NCBI GenBank assembly: GCA_022225965.2
Contig: JAKJXP020000010.1
Coordinates: 372,001-436,000, forward strand
Reading direction: 5' to 3'
From: Diatrype stigma
Taxonomy: Eukaryota > Ascomycota > Sordariomycetes > Xylariales > Diatrypaceae
DNA: 64,000 nucleotides
Position 1 is the first letter of the stretch. Each line of letters starts with the position of its first letter. This document shows, one piece after another, positions 37,207-47,402 of the stretch. A program made the translations under genes and the position numbers. The notes beneath the pieces were generated by a model, which saw nothing but the letters and a program-made list of their open reading frames with translations, ran no database searches and had not been told where the DNA came from.

Positions 37207-38062
37207 TGTGCCGTCGTGAATCTAGCGACGGTTATCGGCTCATCTCTCGTTTCAGTAGCGACGCCTGATGTTCGGTGCGCAATCCCACGCCAGGCTGATG
37301 GCCTACAGTCAGACGCAGAAGGCCGGTGGCTTCTCGCTGTCTACTCTCGACTGTCTGACTAGGATGCGGAGTCAGAAAGGTGACCAACCTGGGAAGGATC
37401 TCGGTGTTGGTTCCTGGTTCTTGGTTCCTGGTTCTTGGTTCTTAGGCTCGTTCGGGTTGCCAGTGTGTGGCTGCCAGCCTGCCAGCCTGCCAGGTGGTCT
37501 TTTCCACTACTGGCGCTAATCAATGCACCCCTGATACGTCAAAGCCCCACATATAAGGCTGCTAAATATTCAGATACCCCATAATATGCGTTTGATGAAT
37601 CTTCAGCTACCCCTATTTATCGGCAGGGTAAACAGGTTGAAGTCTTTTAAGCTCTTCAAGGCTTTATAGCTTACCAACCCCTATTCGGCTTATCGCATTG
37701 CTGCGTTTTTCGTTCCTACGTGCAAGCTCACAATGTGTGTATGGGGTTGGGGGCCTATATTTACTGTGCCGATGCAAGATCTGGCCCGGCGCACTCTCTA
37801 CATACTTAAGTAGTCAATAGCTGATAATGCAGACTTAGGTCCATTCATTTTAAACAAGGAAAATTTATATGCAGTATGCTCTCTGCAGAGCATTGGACAT
37901 GCGTCTGTCAAGGCGCTTTTTAGTTATATACAGTTTGTTTCAAGGCATCGTAATAAAATAATACGACGCCCCCATGGTCGATGCGCCAACCTGGTCGAAC
38001 TCGTGTGGGGTGGCTAGAAGACCTCGGTACTAGGTAGGTCCTCTCGAGCACTCCAGTTGCTC
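37207..38062. other. Intergenic region with short tandem repeats
   Basis: Upstream of the Dsc2-like gene and downstream of the chitinase gene. It contains a GGTTCCTGGTTCTT tandem repeat (about 37408-37442) and CTGCCAGC repeats (about 37471-37493). No gene is supported. Confidence 0.55.
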
Positions 38063-41000
38063 TCAGATTCCGAGGCCAATCATTCCGTCCATCAGGTCGT
38101 ACTCCCGACCCGTCAAGCTGCTCATCGGCAGAGTACCCCGGGGCAGATCCCTCTTCCTCTTGGGCAGGACGCAGATGTTCTTGATGGACTCGATCTTGTC
38201 GATCTTGCCGCTCGGCTTGTCCCCGAGCTTCTTGATGTCGTCGGTAGACATCAGCCGGCGGGCGGCGGCGGCTTTGGTCACTGTAATAAAAATAATAAAA
38301 AACACACGTTCCTTGATTAGCGGCGAACAGATAAATAGGTAGGTAGGTAGGTAGGTAGGTAGATTAGATGGGGTGGGTGAACGGGTGGGGTTTTCCTCTG
38401 CTTACTCTTTGCTACGTCCATGAGCGCGAAGGGCTCCAGGATGATGCCGAAGATGGCGAGGGGCGCGTTGGCCGGGTCGTCGACGATGTCGTAGATGCCG
38501 AGGGCGATGTTGCCGGTGGCGCCGATCAGCGCGACGATGCGGGCGACGTTGGCCAGGGTCGCGACGGTGGCCAAGACCTCGCCGATGACGGGCACGAAGA
38601 AGAAGATGGCGCTCAGGAAGGCGAGCAGGATGTTCTTGCGCTTCTGCGCGTCCCACTTGTCGACCGTGTCGTCGATGGTCTGCATGTTGTCGACGGCGTC
38701 GTCGACCATGGTGATGGGCAGCCCCACGGCGTCGACCACGTCGTAGCCGCTGCCGTAGAAGCTGCCGCCCTTCATCGCCGCGATCACGTCGTCCAGCTGC
38801 GGGCCGAGCCCCTGCAGGTTCGCGTACGCGTTCTCCACCACGTCCTTGGGGTCCAGCACGTCATCCTTGTTGTAGTCGTGCGTCACGGGGAAGTTGTGGT
38901 CGTGGTCGTGCCGCGCGCACTCCGCGTCCGACTCGGCCGGGATGCACGGGTACCGCTCCACGCTCTTCCACTGGATGTTGTCCTCGTCGATGCCCGTGTC
39001 CAGGTACAGGTCGCCCCAGAAGGCGTCGGCCCGGTCGTCGCGCAGCGTCCAGTACACCGACGCCGTGGCGTACCCGCCGTGGTCGTAGTCCGGCTCCTCT
39101 TCGCTGCGCAGCGAGAAGTCGGGCGGGCACGGCATGCTGATGTTGCGGAACCGCATGTCGATCTGGCACGGGATGCCCCGCGGGTTGTCGCACGAAAGGC
39201 TCCAGCCGCAGTCGTAATTTTCGCAGTAGCGGCACTGCTTATCGTCGCCGTTGGGGTAGTAGTAGTCGCACCACTTGCAGCAGCCGTACTGCTCCGTCAC
39301 GATGCACGTGAAGTAATCGTTACCCTTGGTGTACATGAAATCCTCGACCTGCTTGTTGCCGCTCTTGGCCACCGCCGACGCGTACGTGTCGAACTTCTTG
39401 TCGTACCCGCCGCCGACCAGGTCGTCGTACTGGGTGAGCGAGTCGCTGAGCGTCTTGCGGAGTGCTTGCAGGATGTACAGGTTCCGGCAGTGGTCCGGCG
39501 CGCTGTCGGGGATGTCGTCGAGCGAAGTGTACTCCCCGTCGCACTCTGTCAGCGGCTCCGGCGTGGGATCAGTGGGGCGGTCGTCATCCGGGCCGTAGAG
39601 ATCGTCGTCAGTGAACTCCTGGAGATCCACCGCCCAGTCGATAGTGCCGGCGAAGTTGTATCCCTGCCACAGAGTTCTCCGTGTATTCCGGGTGTCGTAC
39701 GTCATGTACGCAACCCATTCCGTATCTATACCACATGAAGGAAAATATTAGCGGAAAGTTTTATTTTTACCCTTCGCTTGTGTTGACTCGGAGGGGGTAT
39801 GCCGAGAGTACGCTGGTGGGAGAATAGGGGGACAATAGGGGGCTGATATGGTTGGCGAGCAAGTAGACCCAGATGACTTACCGTCGTAAACAAGCATATC
39901 CGAGTTCGATCCCCCATCGTGCCACTGCTTGGTAACATTGCCAAAGTTGATGATATCGTTGATCTCGGCGTTGGAGATGTACCCATTTGTGTTGGTGCAT
40001 CTTCCGGGCGCCGCCGGCGAGTTCAGGTGGTCGCCCAAGAAAGTGCAGTCGGGGCCGGTGCAACCGGCTTCAGACATCTTGAAGGAACGTCCGTAGCTGG
40101 ACTCACCAACGAAGATCTTGTAGGTCGGCACACCTGCCTTGGTGACTAGATATTGTCAGTTTCAAGACTGAAAAAAAGGGGTTAAACCTATACTGGGGTC
40201 AAACTTACTCATAGCAAGGCTCGTCATGGTTTCGGTGAGGTTAACTAATTAGAGAGCATGTTAGTTAGTCCTCGCGGTGATTATCGATCGGGTCGGAAGG
40301 GGGCGTGCGGGTGATGATGCCGTACCATGACTGCGAAGACAGTTTCCCGATGTGCAGCCTTCCGAGGAAAACTCGTTTCCAGCATCCCACTGGCCATGCA
40401 AATCGTACGTCATGTAGACGATATAGTCTACCACGTCGGCCATCTTGTCGATGGGGAATTGCTTGAGATACCAATATGATGCCGGGGCAGCTATAGACAC
40501 GGTCTTCCCGTCGGGCCCTTTTGTCATCTTGCCCCTCAACGTAGTAAGGAACTTCAGGTAGTTGGGGCCATCCGTCGCAAGGCCAACAGGAACGCCCGGG
40601 ATATCTGGAGCCTGTTTTGATTTATGGTTAGCCACGATGCTCTTAGTCCTATGCTCATAGGGCATATATCAGTAAAGGAGTATTGGGCAAACATACACCT
40701 GGGTATTCCCAATCAAAATCAACACCGTCCAAGCCCTCCGAGCTCACGAACTTGGCCACGTTGGTGCTGAAGACATCACGGTTCTCGGGCGACATAGCTT
40801 GGCGGAGAACGTCCCAGGTCTCCGGCTCGGTCGAGTATCCCCAGCCACCGAGAGAGATAATCTTCTTGACGCTGGGCATGCTCTTGAAGTCCTCCCACTG
40901 GTTGTACGTGTCCACGATCTTGACGGTCCAGTTGGACGTCTCAATCTCGGCAAACGCCCAGTGGATATAGGTGTAGGTGCCATCAGTGTTCGCGTTGACC

Positions 41001-42577
41001 ACGCGCATGTTGAGGCAGGGACGTTCCCAATTCCAGGACTCGTAATAGCCGACACGCCCAAACCCCCCGGACTGATCGTTGTTGACGATGTCCATACCGC
41101 AGCTCGAGACGCACCCGTTGAAGCCCTTGGGGGCCGTCCCCGGGTTGCCCGAAGGGCCGTCCTTCTTGACGCAGAAGTCACCGCTGATGCCGCACTGGCC
41201 CCAGATGTTGCAGCAGGCGTTCAGGGGGCAGGGGTTGATGTCCTCGAGCTTCGTATCGCCGGTCGGGGCTTTCGAGTCCGGCTTCGTGGGCCCACACACG
41301 GCGTTCTCGACCGGCGCCGGCATCGGGGGGTCGCCGTCGCTGAGGCAGATGTTGATCCCGTACCCGAGGGTCTGGCAGCCGGTCCAGCCCCAGGTGGTGC
41401 CGTTGTTGAAGCCGTCGATGTCGTCAATGGTCAGCCCGTTCTTGGCCGCGAGCGTCGCGCAGTTGTCGCCCGGGATGACGTAGTAGGTCGCGCACGTCCC
41501 GTCATCGTTGGGCTTCGGCCGGATGTCAGGCAAATCGCCGGATGTGCAGCATACGCGCTGCTCCGGCGCCAGCGTCGAGCAGAAGTCCGTCTCCGGGTGT
41601 AGCTTCGTGAATTCGGCCGCCGTGAGCCCGCAGCGCGATGCTAGCGCAGCGCAGCTGTCGCCGCCGACGACCGTGACGGTCTCGCAATCAGCGCGCTTGT
41701 TGAGGTTCCTGGGGAGGCGAGTGCTGTTGTTGCGCAGGACTGGCTCTGAATCGTCTTCCCAAATGCTGAGATCCTTCAGAGAGACGGTCGTTCCAACATC
41801 AGCCACGCATCCGCCTTCGGTCCAGGACACAATCTTTTCCTGGATCTTTGCGAGGTCACCTGTCGTATCTATAGCAACACCGAGGATGTGGTTCGCGTTG
41901 CGGTCATCGTCGCAGAGCTGCGAGGTCATAGAGGTAGAAGACCCGTCGGCCTTGACGTTGGCGATAATGCCTCCTAGAACCGATGAGGCGCTAGCTTTGC
42001 TGAAAGCAGAACCGACATAAACACCAGCGATAGTTCCGTTTGCATATCCGAAGAAGGCGGAGGCATCGCAGCTGGCTTCTTCGCCAAAACGGCTCTGAAG
42101 GTGCTCGAGAGCTGCGATAGTCTCATCGGACTTGCTATCTGCTGAGCCATGGCGTCCGAGTTGCAGTGTCGTCTTGCTTTCGCTTGCAGTAGACAGACAG
42201 ATAGGGGTTGCACGCTTGGCTGCCCTTTTCTCAACCTCCTCGGAGGTGCCTTCGATCTCATCGCCGAGAGTACAAGCACGCACCTTGGTACTGTCACCGG
42301 GCTGTATGGGAGTGTAGAGCGCAAAGTCGAACAGGATTGGTTGGTCACAGCGTTGGAGGCGCTCGAACGAGGAATATACATTCCACCTTTCCGGCTTCAG
42401 GTCTGAACACGCAGCCGGGCAGCTATGAAGCTCAGACAGGTATGTCTTAGGACTGTCGATAGGGACAGAGTCGCCCAGGACGAGGACAGGATTCCCGTCC
42501 ACATCCTGGCCGGCACTTGAGAGCGAGGCGAAGCAGGCCAATATGGCCGCTACCCGTGCGCCCATGAGGCGCTTCAT
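38063..42577 (-). CDS. Secreted LysM/killer-toxin-like GH18 chitinase (1334 aa)
   Basis: Six exons join in phase: 42577-40697, 40611-40326, 40244-40209 (36 bp), 40145-39882, 39725-38406 and 38280-38063. Residues 1-22 are a signal peptide. An N-terminal region with paired cysteines (23-297) ends at a Kex2-like KR (296-297). Two LysM-like domains follow (298-345 and 362-412), then a hevein-type chitin-binding domain (428-470, with CCNIWGQCG). GH18 spans about 505-868; DGVDFDWE (617-624) carries catalytic Glu624, and GTIDWAVDL marks the domain end. The last 460 residues hold a cysteine-rich block (about 963-1022) and a hydrophobic stretch (1187-1260). This is the subgroup C architecture, related to the alpha/beta subunits of yeast zymocin-type killer toxins. 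Such chitinases attack chitin in fungal walls; some are induced in mycoparasitism. A divergent secreted-protein gene starts 1.1 kb away. Confidence 0.93.
38337..38360. repeat. (AGGT)6 microsatellite in chitinase intron 5
   Basis: Six exact AGGT copies on the plus strand (ACCT on the coding strand), within the 125-bp last intron of the chitinase gene and therefore not affecting the protein. Confidence 0.9.
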
Positions 42578-43719
42578 TATTGTTGAAAAAAGAGGGGAAG
42601 ACTTGGGTTGATTGTCAACCAGAGGTCGTCATCAATACAAAAGAGTGTATACAGAGTGTAAAATGAGACGACTTCGTGCCTAGCAAGGGCTCGAGCACCG
42701 TTGACTATACCCTAAACTCTGATATTCAGCAGAAGTGGACGGCATAGAGCTTTAATATATGACCGAAAACTTTGGAGTTGACGTTCGCAAGGCTTGAGGC
42801 TTGGATCCATTTCTCTTGACGACCACTTCGGCCAGAGGGATTTTCCCCCGAGCCCGATCATATCCTTCCCCCTGAGTCCTATGGACAGGGGAATACAGGA
42901 AGTTCGCCCATCGACCAGAGGCGCAGGCACCCGGGGGCTGCCGTCTCGACCAGTCCGAAATCTGATGGTTACATGGAAATTGGGGACATTACTCGAGCTG
43001 AACAACTCGAAGCGGGCCGCAAAAAGGTGAAGCCTGAAATTGACCCGCTAAGACATCGTGGTCTCGCAGAGTAGAGTTCCGGGACGGACTCCGAAATCGT
43101 GAGAGAATCTAGTCTAGACTTGGTGCTCGCGTGACAAACAGGCCGAACATGAAGGCTATATCCGGGTCGCGACCATAGATCCCTGCGAGCCATGTTGCCC
43201 CAACGCCTGCCAAGTTCGGATAGACCCTTATAACAAGGGACTGCATGACTCCCCACTATATCTTGGCACAACAGGAAAGTATCTATACTTCACTCTATAC
43301 ACCCATGCATGAGCTCGCCAGTGTGACTATGCCTAGGTCTTATGCTTTGCATTAGTGAAGCCGATACTAGACATCTGGATCTCAAGGGAGGGGCCCCATG
43401 TCAGAGGACAATTTTTAGATTCGATTTGTATGCGGGACGTACGGCGGTTTTAACCGTATGGTATGTGTCTCTTACTGTCCTGATGTGCGCGTTAATATCG
43501 GCTGTCATGTTCGCGGAATATACGGGAGGCTTTGGGTGGTGCTTCGGCTGGAGTGGTTTTATATATAGGAAACTATGCGTTCCCTGATATGATGTTCGGG
43601 TGGTCACCTAGGATGTTGTTCGAATCCTCCTAGAGAGCAAGCGGTCCTATACCTCAGACTATACAGCTCTGGGGCGATCAAGCCCATCTGTCCATTCTTT
43701 TGAACTGAAACTAGGCACC
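42578..43719. promoter_or_regulatory. Divergent promoter region, chitinase and 331-residue secreted protein
   Basis: The 1.14-kb gap separates two start codons facing away from each other, so the two genes may share regulatory sites. Both products have signal peptides. No TATA box stands out near either start. Short open frames here are not convincing. Co-regulation is inferred from layout only. Confidence 0.5.
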
Positions 43720-44855
43720 ATGAAGTCATCTTCAATCCTTCTCCTTGCCAGCCTCGGGCCCACGGCCATGGCTTTCGGCCTTACAGGAGCTACTGAACGG
43801 TAAGCTTCTCTCCCGCTCCCACCAACTTCCTTCCGGGAGGACGCAGAAGGGAGCAGCTCAAGCTCTCATGCTGGTCTCTGTACCGCTTTCTGATCTACGA
43901 CTTCTATCGATTTGCCTTCTGACTTTCCTCGTGCTATAGGGCTACCATGTACAGCATCTACCTGGCCGAGGAGATCTGGACTGACGAAAGCATGTGGTCC
44001 ATGGCCAAAGGATGCAAAGGTTCTCGGACCGGTATCCGCGGTCAGGTTGGCCGCTGCAACCTGGCCGAGTTCGTGGACCACCTCTGGGAGTCCACGGAAG
44101 GAGTGGTCAGGAAGTCTGACGGCTCGACAATACGAGCCATGGACGAGAAACCAGATATGAATGACCCCGCCGTCAAGAAACAGTGGACGGCCAAGGCACT
44201 GTCTATACAAGCCAATGACCTGGATCTCTTCAAGGCATCCCAGGCCATCTTCCGGGTCAAGGTCCCCGGCATACCCGACAAGACCCCTGCTACCGGTTAC
44301 ACTGGCAACATCAAGGCTGGCAACGCCCTGGACGGGTACACCGACTACTACAAGCTCATGGAGGACATCGGGGGCTACCAGAAGAAAGCCGACGCGGAGG
44401 TCAAGCGTGTCATGGCGGCGGACGACGTCGAGGCGGACAAAAAGAAGAAGGTGTTGACCAACGGGCAGCGCAACTCGTTCAACCACTGGACCAAGCAGGC
44501 GAGCTGGGGCCCCAGCGTCATCTACGAGATGCGGCTCAAAGACACGGCCAAGTGGCAGCTGATGAAGGACGGGCTGCAGAAGTTCTTCGGGCACGATATC
44601 GTGACGGGCACGCACAGCTACGAAGGCTACGCCGACGAAGAGCTGCGCAAGAAGCTCATCAAGGAGGTGTCCCAGTTCAAGGAGCCCGATAGAGAGGCGA
44701 CGGTGCAGAAGTGGAAGGGCCAGTTCGCGAACGAGGCGGATGCCTACGCGGCGTATGACCAGGCGCTGAAAGACTACTTCAGCTCGGACGAGGGCGCGGC
44801 TCACTTGCGTGCCATTGATTCCATTGGAAAGAGCAAGGCCTCTGTGGGCTGCTAG
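43720..44855 (+). CDS. Unrecognised secreted protein with terminal cysteine (331 aa)
   Basis: Two exons: 43720-43799 and 43940-44855, with a 140-bp intron (GTAAGC donor, CTATAG acceptor). Residues 1-18 (MKSSSILLLASLGPTAMA) form a signal peptide. The mature protein is hydrophilic, rich in Lys, Asp and Glu, and mostly helical-looking. It has only three cysteines: Cys52, Cys66 and the very last residue, Cys331. If 52 and 66 pair, the terminal cysteine is free for an intermolecular bond. I recognise no domain. The gene is divergent from the killer-toxin-like chitinase, which makes a partner role plausible. In zymocin the gamma subunit is joined to the carrier by a disulfide, so this protein could be an analogous cargo; nothing in the sequence proves toxicity. 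It could equally be an independent effector. Confidence 0.85.
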
Positions 44856-45671
44856 GAACCATGTTGTTTGTTGCGGGTGGAAGTGGGTGAGTAGACCGGG
44901 GTTGGCAGCGTTGACATGTACTGTTGATATCTATCGTTTTAACTTCTTGAATATCTCATTATATCTCATTATGTTTCCCCCAGACTGGTTGGAAATAGTA
45001 TCAAGAACTGCATTGGTAGCTACAAGATGCGAAGAAGGCACCGCGATTTTGAATACCTACCTAGGTAGTCTCGTAGTCTCGCCTCGATCTCAGAATAATA
45101 ACATCAGGTAGTATAACGTTGAGATAGTCGTGCACTGGGTCGAGCTGTCAAGTTGACGGTTACTTGGAAGTTGGAACATCGCCTGAAGGATCTGGGGCCA
45201 AAAGTTAGCCAAATCCACCCCCATTGTACCCCAGTATGGGGCCTATTAGCGTTCAGCGTTCAGCGCTTAGTTATAGTTAGGCTAGCCCACTTAAATCTGA
45301 CAGGCGCAATTAGGCAGTTAGGGCGCGCTGTGCCTAAAGGGGTAGTTGTACCTAAGTTGATTGGATGACTCTTCCCGGCCCCTTCCCTTCCCTTCCCCTT
45401 CCCCAAACTCTTTCCATTTGATTTACCGTGCCTTATGTCTCTCACTTTCGACACCTTCAATGCTACCCCTATGTAGTAACCTGGGTATATTATGTATTAT
45501 ATGATACAATTAACACTCAAGTGAGCATGGTCAGCTGAAAAGAAGTTCGCATTCTGGATACTAGCCACTCCCCCCTCCTCAGAGCCTAATCAACAGGTTT
45601 ACTTCGCTTTTGGCATTGCCTTGAAGCCCTTGTGCGGCAAAGCTACAACCCCCTGGGAAACGACTGACACG
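44856..45671. other. Intergenic region
   Basis: Between the secreted-protein gene and the second F-box/ankyrin gene, both on the plus strand. It contains a TACCTAGGTA palindrome at 45058-45067 and a CCCTT-rich stretch (about 45377-45405). No gene is supported. Confidence 0.5.
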
Positions 45672-47402
45672 ATGGACCAACTCGCCCCTGAGCTGCTGGG
45701 CGCAATAGTCGACTTACTAGAGCCCCGCGAGCTAGCATGCCTGTCAGCCTGTAGCAAAGCGCTTCAAAAGTTCATCGACCCGGTATTATACGGGACGGAG
45801 AGCAGCCGCGCCCGAGCTATGCGCTGGGCCTGCGCCCACGGAAACCTGGGTCTCATCCGCAAGGCCATCGCCCACGGCGCCCCTCCCAGCGCGATCGAGG
45901 CGAGGCCAGGACCAGGACGCAGCGGCACCGCGCCCGGGGCTTCCAGCGTGCTGCTGACCGTCTACCTGGCCGCCAAGCACCAGCAAGCCGGCGCCTTCCT
46001 GCTCCTCCTGAGCCTGGGAGCTAGGATGGACCTGCCCTGGGTCCGGAATCAGGTGAAGAAGACCACGAAGTGGCTCGCGCGGCACCCGGAGCTCCTGCAG
46101 GCCTACCTCGCCGCCGGGTGCGACGCCCAGGTCCGGGCCGTGCACTGCCCGGAGGTCGCGTGGCCGCTGGTGCCCGCCGTCCGAGCCGGCGCGCCGCCTG
46201 CCCTCGTCCGGCTGCTGGTGGAGCGCGGCGCCAGCCCAAATCAGGTCGTCGGCGGGGGCCGGGGGCGCGCGATCGAGTCTCCCCTGTCGGCCGCCATATC
46301 GCGGTGCTCGCGGGAGCTGGTCGACGTGCTGGTCGAGATGGGGGCGGACATTCACGGACGGGAGATCCTTCCGCCTAGCCGCGCCCGCGCCCCGACGCAG
46401 ATCCCGCTGTTCGCCGCGGCGAAGTTGATGGCCACGTCGCCGGAGGAAGGGCGCCTTATGATGAGTGTATGCCTCCAATACGGGGCCGACATAAACCAGC
46501 ATGCATGCTTCAGCAACAGCAACGAATTGTTCTACTGGATAACCCCTCTCCTGGTATATCTCGACTCGGTGCCTTGGGGGGACGCTGCCGCAGATCGGCA
46601 ACTTCAGAAAGAAGCCCTCGGTGTGATTTCGTACTTCTTCGATCAAGGCGCTACTGACTCCGTACCCGAGGACAAACGCCCTAGGCGGCCTCGGCGCTTA
46701 TCGACATGCGATCATCTCTGGATCGAGACACCATATCCCATCGAGATGCTGCTCGATAGGTGGAAGCTCTATTCGTTGACGCAAGACCGTTATTTCTCTA
46801 TCATAGAGTTACTAGCGCAACGCACGAACTTGGTCGACCTTACGATACGACTGGTGCGCAAGCATAGCTACCGCTTTAAACCGACAGAGCCATGGTCGGC
46901 GGATGTAAGGGCAGGGTGGCGCCGACTTCTAGACGTCCTTCTGGCACAGCAAGACGTTAACATCAATCTCCTACTATTCAATCTAATAGTCGACAAGGGA
47001 GAGTCGATCGGCTATAATAACCCATCTGTAGGGCTTGGGGTCTTGTATCACATGGTCATCGAGAGTCTACTGGATCGTGGGGCCGACATTAATACTCTGG
47101 ACAACCCCAAAGGGACGACAGCCATGCATGAGCTATGCAGATTCTACAGCATGAAAGCAACTGACCCGGCGCCGATTTTTGACTGTGGGTTAAATGATCC
47201 TTACCTCATGAACCAGAGGTATCTATTGTTCGACCTCCTCATGGAGAGGGGGGCCAACCCAACCATCGCCACTGGAGGCAAGACGGCAGTCGATGTGCTA
47301 CTAAGCACATTGGACAAAGCTACAGAAAGGGCCAAGCCTTTCCTGCTAGAGCTTGCTGCCATTATGAGAGGAGAAGATGAGTCGGAGTCTGCAGCAGCCT
47401 AG
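45672..47402 (+). CDS. F-box-like ankyrin-repeat protein (576 aa)
   Basis: Single exon from the first in-frame ATG; 17 codons upstream in the same frame have no ATG. The N-terminus (LAPELLGAIVDLLEPRELAC and following) has the pattern of an F-box, so the protein may join an SCF ubiquitin ligase. Ankyrin-type repeats run through the rest, for example LVRLLVERGASPNQ, SPLSAAISRCSRELVDVLV, VIESLLDRGADINTLD and LLFDLLMERGANPT. Repeats are irregular and some linkers are long (about 330-470). The same architecture occurs at 19.8-21.3 kb, but sequence similarity outside the domains looks weak. It lies within the chitinase/LysM neighbourhood, yet F-box/ankyrin genes are common in filamentous fungi, so the link may be coincidental. 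Confidence 0.85.
   Translation: MDQLAPELLGAIVDLLEPRELACLSACSKALQKFIDPVLYGTESSRARAMRWACAHGNLGLIRKAIAHGAPPSAIEARPGPGRSGTAPGASSVLLTVYLAAKHQQAGAFLLLLSLGARMDLPWVRNQVKKTTKWLARHPELLQAYLAAGCDAQVRAVHCPEVAWPLVPAVRAGAPPALVRLLVERGASPNQVVGGGRGRAIESPLSAAISRCSRELVDVLVEMGADIHGREILPPSRARAPTQIPLFAAAKLMATSPEEGRLMMSVCLQYGADINQHACFSNSNELFYWITPLLVYLDSVPWGDAAADRQLQKEALGVISYFFDQGATDSVPEDKRPRRPRRLSTCDHLWIETPYPIEMLLDRWKLYSLTQDRYFSIIELLAQRTNLVDLTIRLVRKHSYRFKPTEPWSADVRAGWRRLLDVLLAQQDVNINLLLFNLIVDKGESIGYNNPSVGLGVLYHMVIESLLDRGADINTLDNPKGTTAMHELCRFYSMKATDPAPIFDCGLNDPYLMNQRYLLFDLLMERGANPTIATGGKTAVDVLLSTLDKATERAKPFLLELAAIMRGEDESESAAA

Noticed and set aside
38368..39738. 456-codon plus-strand frame opposite the chitinase C-terminal exon
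   Set aside because: Val/Arg/His-rich antisense shadow of GC-rich coding sequence; the minus strand has conserved domains and splice sites.
43600..43645. tRNA-like GTTCGAATCCTCC box
   Set aside because: The surrounding bases do not form a T-arm or cloverleaf, and no A box lies at the right distance.
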